From positions 372,001 through 436,000 of the forward strand of contig JAPXFQ010002732.1 of the NCBI GenBank assembly GCA_028564705.1: 64,000 bases of DNA, read 5' to 3'. Below are positions 60,511-64,000 of this stretch, in pieces; within the stretch, counting starts at the first letter, position 1, and every line of letters begins with the position of its first letter. This DNA comes from Apricaphanius iberus (Eukaryota; Chordata; Actinopteri; Cyprinodontiformes; Aphaniidae). The notes below the pieces were generated by a model that worked only from the letters and a program-made list of their open reading frames with translations, had not been told where the DNA came from and did no database searches. The translations under genes and the position numbers were made by a program.

Positions 60511-63249
60511 GTTTGTAATGCAATATTTTTTTTCATCATGCGGTTGTATTTACCTACTTAATGACCTTGATACAGATCAGTTTCATTTTTTCTCTGAATA
60601 CAAAAGTTTAGACTTGAGAGAGACTTCCTTTTTACCGTGTTAGTCCCCAAGGACTCCCACTGCATTCAACTGCAATGAAATGATCAATGTCTCACTTCCT
60701 ATTTCCTATTTTGCTACACACTATCCCATTTTACGGCTGGGTTAGCTCCACTAAGGGACCTCCAATGTCACTTTTACAGCACACATTTGTGTTGTACGCT
60801 AACCTACTGCTAAAACAGGTGGAACATGGTCCCCTTTGCAAAGGGACGTCTTTGTGAGCTCATAAATAACCGTGGTGGATGTTCAGGCTGTGTAGAACAC
60901 ATGGGGGTCACCCCTCTTGTACAAGTAGGGCACTTTTGTCCGTAGAGGATTTCGACTCATCCACCTACCTTCTGTCTATCTTAGACTAGCTGCCGTCAGC
61001 AGGTTTTGAGCAGGAAGCGCCTGGTTAATATTTAGGACAAAGCACAGTGAACATTAGTTTTCCCCCCAGGCTCTTGCTTTTCTCTCACTGTCTGGTGCCA
61101 GGCTCGCGACAGGTGTCGTTTCAGCGCGGGATGTGATAGACGAAAGGCTCCTTGTCTGAAACAGAAAATAAATGCAGCGTGCAGCGAAACAAATGGAAAC
61201 AGAGCTCTCAGACTTCTTGAACTGGATTAATCAGACGTTAGAAGGTGCTCTCCTGAGGCATAGTCTGTCTCGCCATTCATGAAAAGAAACTCCTTTATTA
61301 GTCGCTCATTAACAATATAATTAAGCACTACAAGCTCACTCAGTGTTTTCATTTGCTTCGTTGCACCTTTGTTAATTTTTGTTCTCTTTTTTCTTGCACA
61401 AATCCCACTGATGAGCCGCCGTGTTTTCTCAGCTAATCCACTTCATTAGGGTGACTTCTTTGTGTTGACACTGTATGTAGTTTGGCATTTACTTTAGTTT
61501 TAAACACATACATGCAGTGACAAAAATATTACTTAACCTCATTACATGGCTTGTGTGTTTTTGCCATCATTGCTGTTCAGTGCGAGTTAATGATGCTGAG
61601 AGAAGAGCAGCGTTCTGGGGTGGCTGGAGGGACAGGATACGTGCACCTGCCTACTCATTAAGTCACACAGGGTACAGATCGCATCATTAGTGCAAAGGAT
61701 CACGTTTGCCGCCTATTTACATTGGATTTATTTGTATGTATTTGTCTCAAAGACCTGAAAAGCTTTGCTAAAAAGGGCTATTAAGGAGATCAGAAATTTG
61801 CAGGCTTTAGAGGAGTTTGTTTTTTAACATGTACAATATGGTATATCATAAGCTCCTAATTTATAGCTTGGATCAAAAACATTGCTGCATGTTTCTTGCT
61901 ATGAAATGTAACTTTCTTCATTTCATTTGAAAAAACTCTTTGGAGGGAATTTTTCATTTAATTATTTTAGTGTCAATCAAAATGCAGCTACATCTTTTGA
62001 CTTTTTGCTAACCATTAACCGATAATCATTATAGTCACCAGAAAGTAAATGCTTGAAACATATCACTCTTTGTTTAATAAACGTATATAATTAATCATTT
62101 TCAGTTTTTGAGCTGAATTATAGGAGTGAATCAAATCTTTATTATATATTTGTTGAGGGTTCATTTTTTGGGGGGAACCCAGACTGTCGCAATCATGGAG
62201 ACACATTCTGGCAGTAGGTTTTGACGTCATGACCACAAGTGCAGCAGTGCCATCGTACACGCTCACATACACACTTAAAACATACCTCCTTTTTCTTGTC
62301 CACCCCCACCAAAAATAAAATCACCTGGTAGAACGGAGTGACCTCGTTCTGCCAGAACCCTTCAGTCATCTTCGATGCTCTCAGTCTCACACACAAATGC
62401 AATAGATACACACGGATACCTACACAAACACATTTGGTTTTCTCTGATCACAGTGAACATGCTCACTTGGTCGACCTATTTAGTGATTAGCTAAATGCAG
62501 CAGACACTGATATGCAGTTCATCTAGCATGATAACTTCCACTGCTGTGATGAGTAACTTGCACCACCCTAAACAATTATTTAAACCTTACAATATACTCA
62601 CCATTTTTTTGCAGTAACATGTTCCCACTCTGAACAAATGTGGAATAGTACATTTGTTACTTAAGAAAACATTTTCAACTCTAAGATGCAATTGTATTGT
62701 AAAAACTGACAGATGCCAACTGTTGTACCTATTCAAAAGTAATAAAAAATAATATGTTTTTGTTTTTACCGACTTTATTTTTTAGCAGTGATACCTTCTT
62801 TTTGATGTTAGGATTTTAAAATGGGAAAAACATGAGAGCATTCTAGAAATCCAGGTACTTACTAATCTCCATTAGTCAGGAAATGGCAACAATTGAATAG
62901 TTAATCATCTAATCTTGGTCGTATCTACAATTGGAGCAACAATTTAAAACTGTGACAAACAAGACAGTCAAGGCCCCAACCTTTCTTGCCAACACATACT
63001 GTAAACCCCCAAAAAACTCAAATAATTGTGAAATTATCATTTTATAAAACATCAAAAGCAGTTTGTTACTGCAGCAGCCCATGGATACGATTTATCGAGC
63101 AGTAGACTCCACAGAATTTTACTGAATTAAAGGGTGACCATAAAGCTAAAACATTTTGCACCTATTTGCACTGTTGAGGTCAAATTAACCTTTTTATGTT
63201 TGTTTTGCTCTATTTCTAGGTAATATAATGCAGGCTCTGATTTGACAAA
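60511..63249. other. Unrecognised non-coding stretch
   Basis: No gene or repeat recognised. The frames are at most about 70 codons. The part at 61270-61460 has a balanced composition that could reflect a conserved non-coding element, but there is no direct evidence. Confidence 0.45.
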
Positions 63250-64000
63250 ATATAATGCAACTTTACAGGGTCACAAGCCAGGGATTTCTTATGGCGGTCT
63301 CAAGTCTGGAAAAATGCAGAGGGTTGTCAGGAAGGGCATCTGACGTAAAACTTAAGCCAAATCAAATATGCAAATCACAAATATGAACCTCATACCGAAT
63401 TGGTCGAGGATGACTTATAAGAGTGGAGGTAGGAAAAGAGTTGGAGGTAGGAGCATTCAGATGGACTACATCGTATGTAGACGCTGTTCTCTGAAGGAGA
63501 CTGGTGAGTGCAAAGTAGTGGTGGGCAAGAGTGTATCTAGACAGCATAGGATTGTAGTCTGTAGGATGAAACTGACTGCTGTGAGGTTTACAGGGAGGAG
63601 TTGAGACAGGCTCTTGGTGGTTAATAGGTTCTCCCTGATGACTGGACAGCTACTGGACAGGTTGGAGGGTACTTCGTGTGTCATCTGGAAAGAGGAAAGT
63701 AGATGAGGAGACTTGGTCGTAGAATGAAAAAGTCCAGGATCATATACAGAGAAAGAAGATGTTAGCTAAGAAGAAGTGGGACACGGAGAGGACTGAGGAG
63801 AGCAGACAGCAGAACAGGGAGATGCAGCTTAAGGAGAGAGTGGAGGTAGCAAATGCCAAACAAATGTATAGGATGACCTGTATGCTAGGCTGGATAGTAA
63901 AGAGGGCGAGAATGATTTGTATAGGTTGGTGAGGCAGAGAGACAGAGATAAAAAGAATGTGCAACAGGTAAGGGTGATCATGGATAGGGATGGGCATGTA
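63250..64000 (+). mobile_element. RTE-like LINE, sense, internally deleted, runs off the window
   Basis: The first 160 bp (GGTTGTCAGGAAGGGCATCT, ATACCGAATTGGTCGAGG) match the 5' leader of a teleost non-LTR element. At about 63410 it jumps to the end of the apurinic endonuclease domain, CKVVVGKSVSRQHRIVV (about 63510-63560), the QHR-containing block typical of RTE-type elements. A linker region with VQDHIQRKKMLAKKKWDTER-like sequence (about 63733-63795) and VRQRDRDKKNVQQVRVIMDR (about 63928-63987) continues to the right edge. The catalytic endonuclease residues fall in the deleted part. Frames shift several times. Confidence 0.75.
63368..63604 (+). pseudogene. Endonuclease C-terminal fragment of the RTE-like LINE
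   Basis: In this 78-codon frame, residues 46-65 read ETGECKVVVGKSVSRQHRIV. This matches the end of RTE-type endonucleases (pattern C.VIPGE....QHRLLV.D). The first 20 codons derive from the leader sequence, so the apparent start is an artefact of the deletion that fuses leader and endonuclease end. The frame stops at 63604 inside the region that should lead to the reverse transcriptase. Confidence 0.7.

Overview
The window looks like teleost fish nuclear DNA, and I find no functional host protein-coding gene in it. Three things point to a ray-finned fish. (1) No convincing long ORF exists: the longest open frames are about 150-160 codons and nearly all lack family signatures. (2) The sequence is AT-rich with vertebrate-type microsatellites. 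(3) It is full of interspersed repeats of teleost type: tRNA-derived SINEs, hAT-type elements with 8-bp target duplications, Tc1/mariner relics, a pogo/Tigger relic, a PIF/Harbinger-like element, a piggyBac derivative, and non-LTR retrotransposons of L2/Rex1-like and RTE-like type. Species cannot be assigned from this. The stretch is either intergenic or a large intron; two weak exon-like segments (36026-36049 and 32569-32645) are noted as candidates only.

Layout. 1-3929 is unrecognised. 3930-6041 is a hAT-like element with a second hAT-like element inserted inside it. 8318-10115 is an antisense L2/Rex1-like LINE with a YADD reverse transcriptase fragment. 13010-15046 is a second antisense LINE split by a 1-kb AT-rich insertion. 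A hairpin-bearing repeat occurs at 15094-15225 and again at 18620-18720. 19403-19623 and 21775-21951 are two members of one MITE family. 21620-25700 is a dense pile-up: a SINE split by a MITE, a second SINE, a 2-kb hAT with a perfect 8-bp duplication holding a piggyBac derivative, a Harbinger-like element and a Tc1 relic. 27003-28145 is an antisense Tc1 element. 29043-29357 is a SINE. 29544-30866 is a second copy of the 3930 hAT family, itself hit by another hAT.

Further right, 31830-32095 is a sense LINE tail. 33853-35052 is a pogo/Tigger relic containing a LINE tail. 35150-35515, 37765-38655, 50100-50740 and 52590-52990 are Tc1 relics. 42279-42968 and 47051-47638 are short hAT-like elements. 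44735-45110 is another LINE tail. 54548 onward starts a hAT-like element whose far end I cannot find. 60200-60510 is a worn SINE. 63250-64000 is an RTE-like LINE running off the right edge.

The best new information is structural. Several insertions can be reconstructed to the base from target-site duplications, and two hAT copies supply each other's empty sites. Every transposase or reverse transcriptase remnant seen here is truncated, frameshifted or missing key residues, so no element in the window appears able to move on its own. Family names rest on recognition of conserved protein motifs and repeat sequence, not on a database search.
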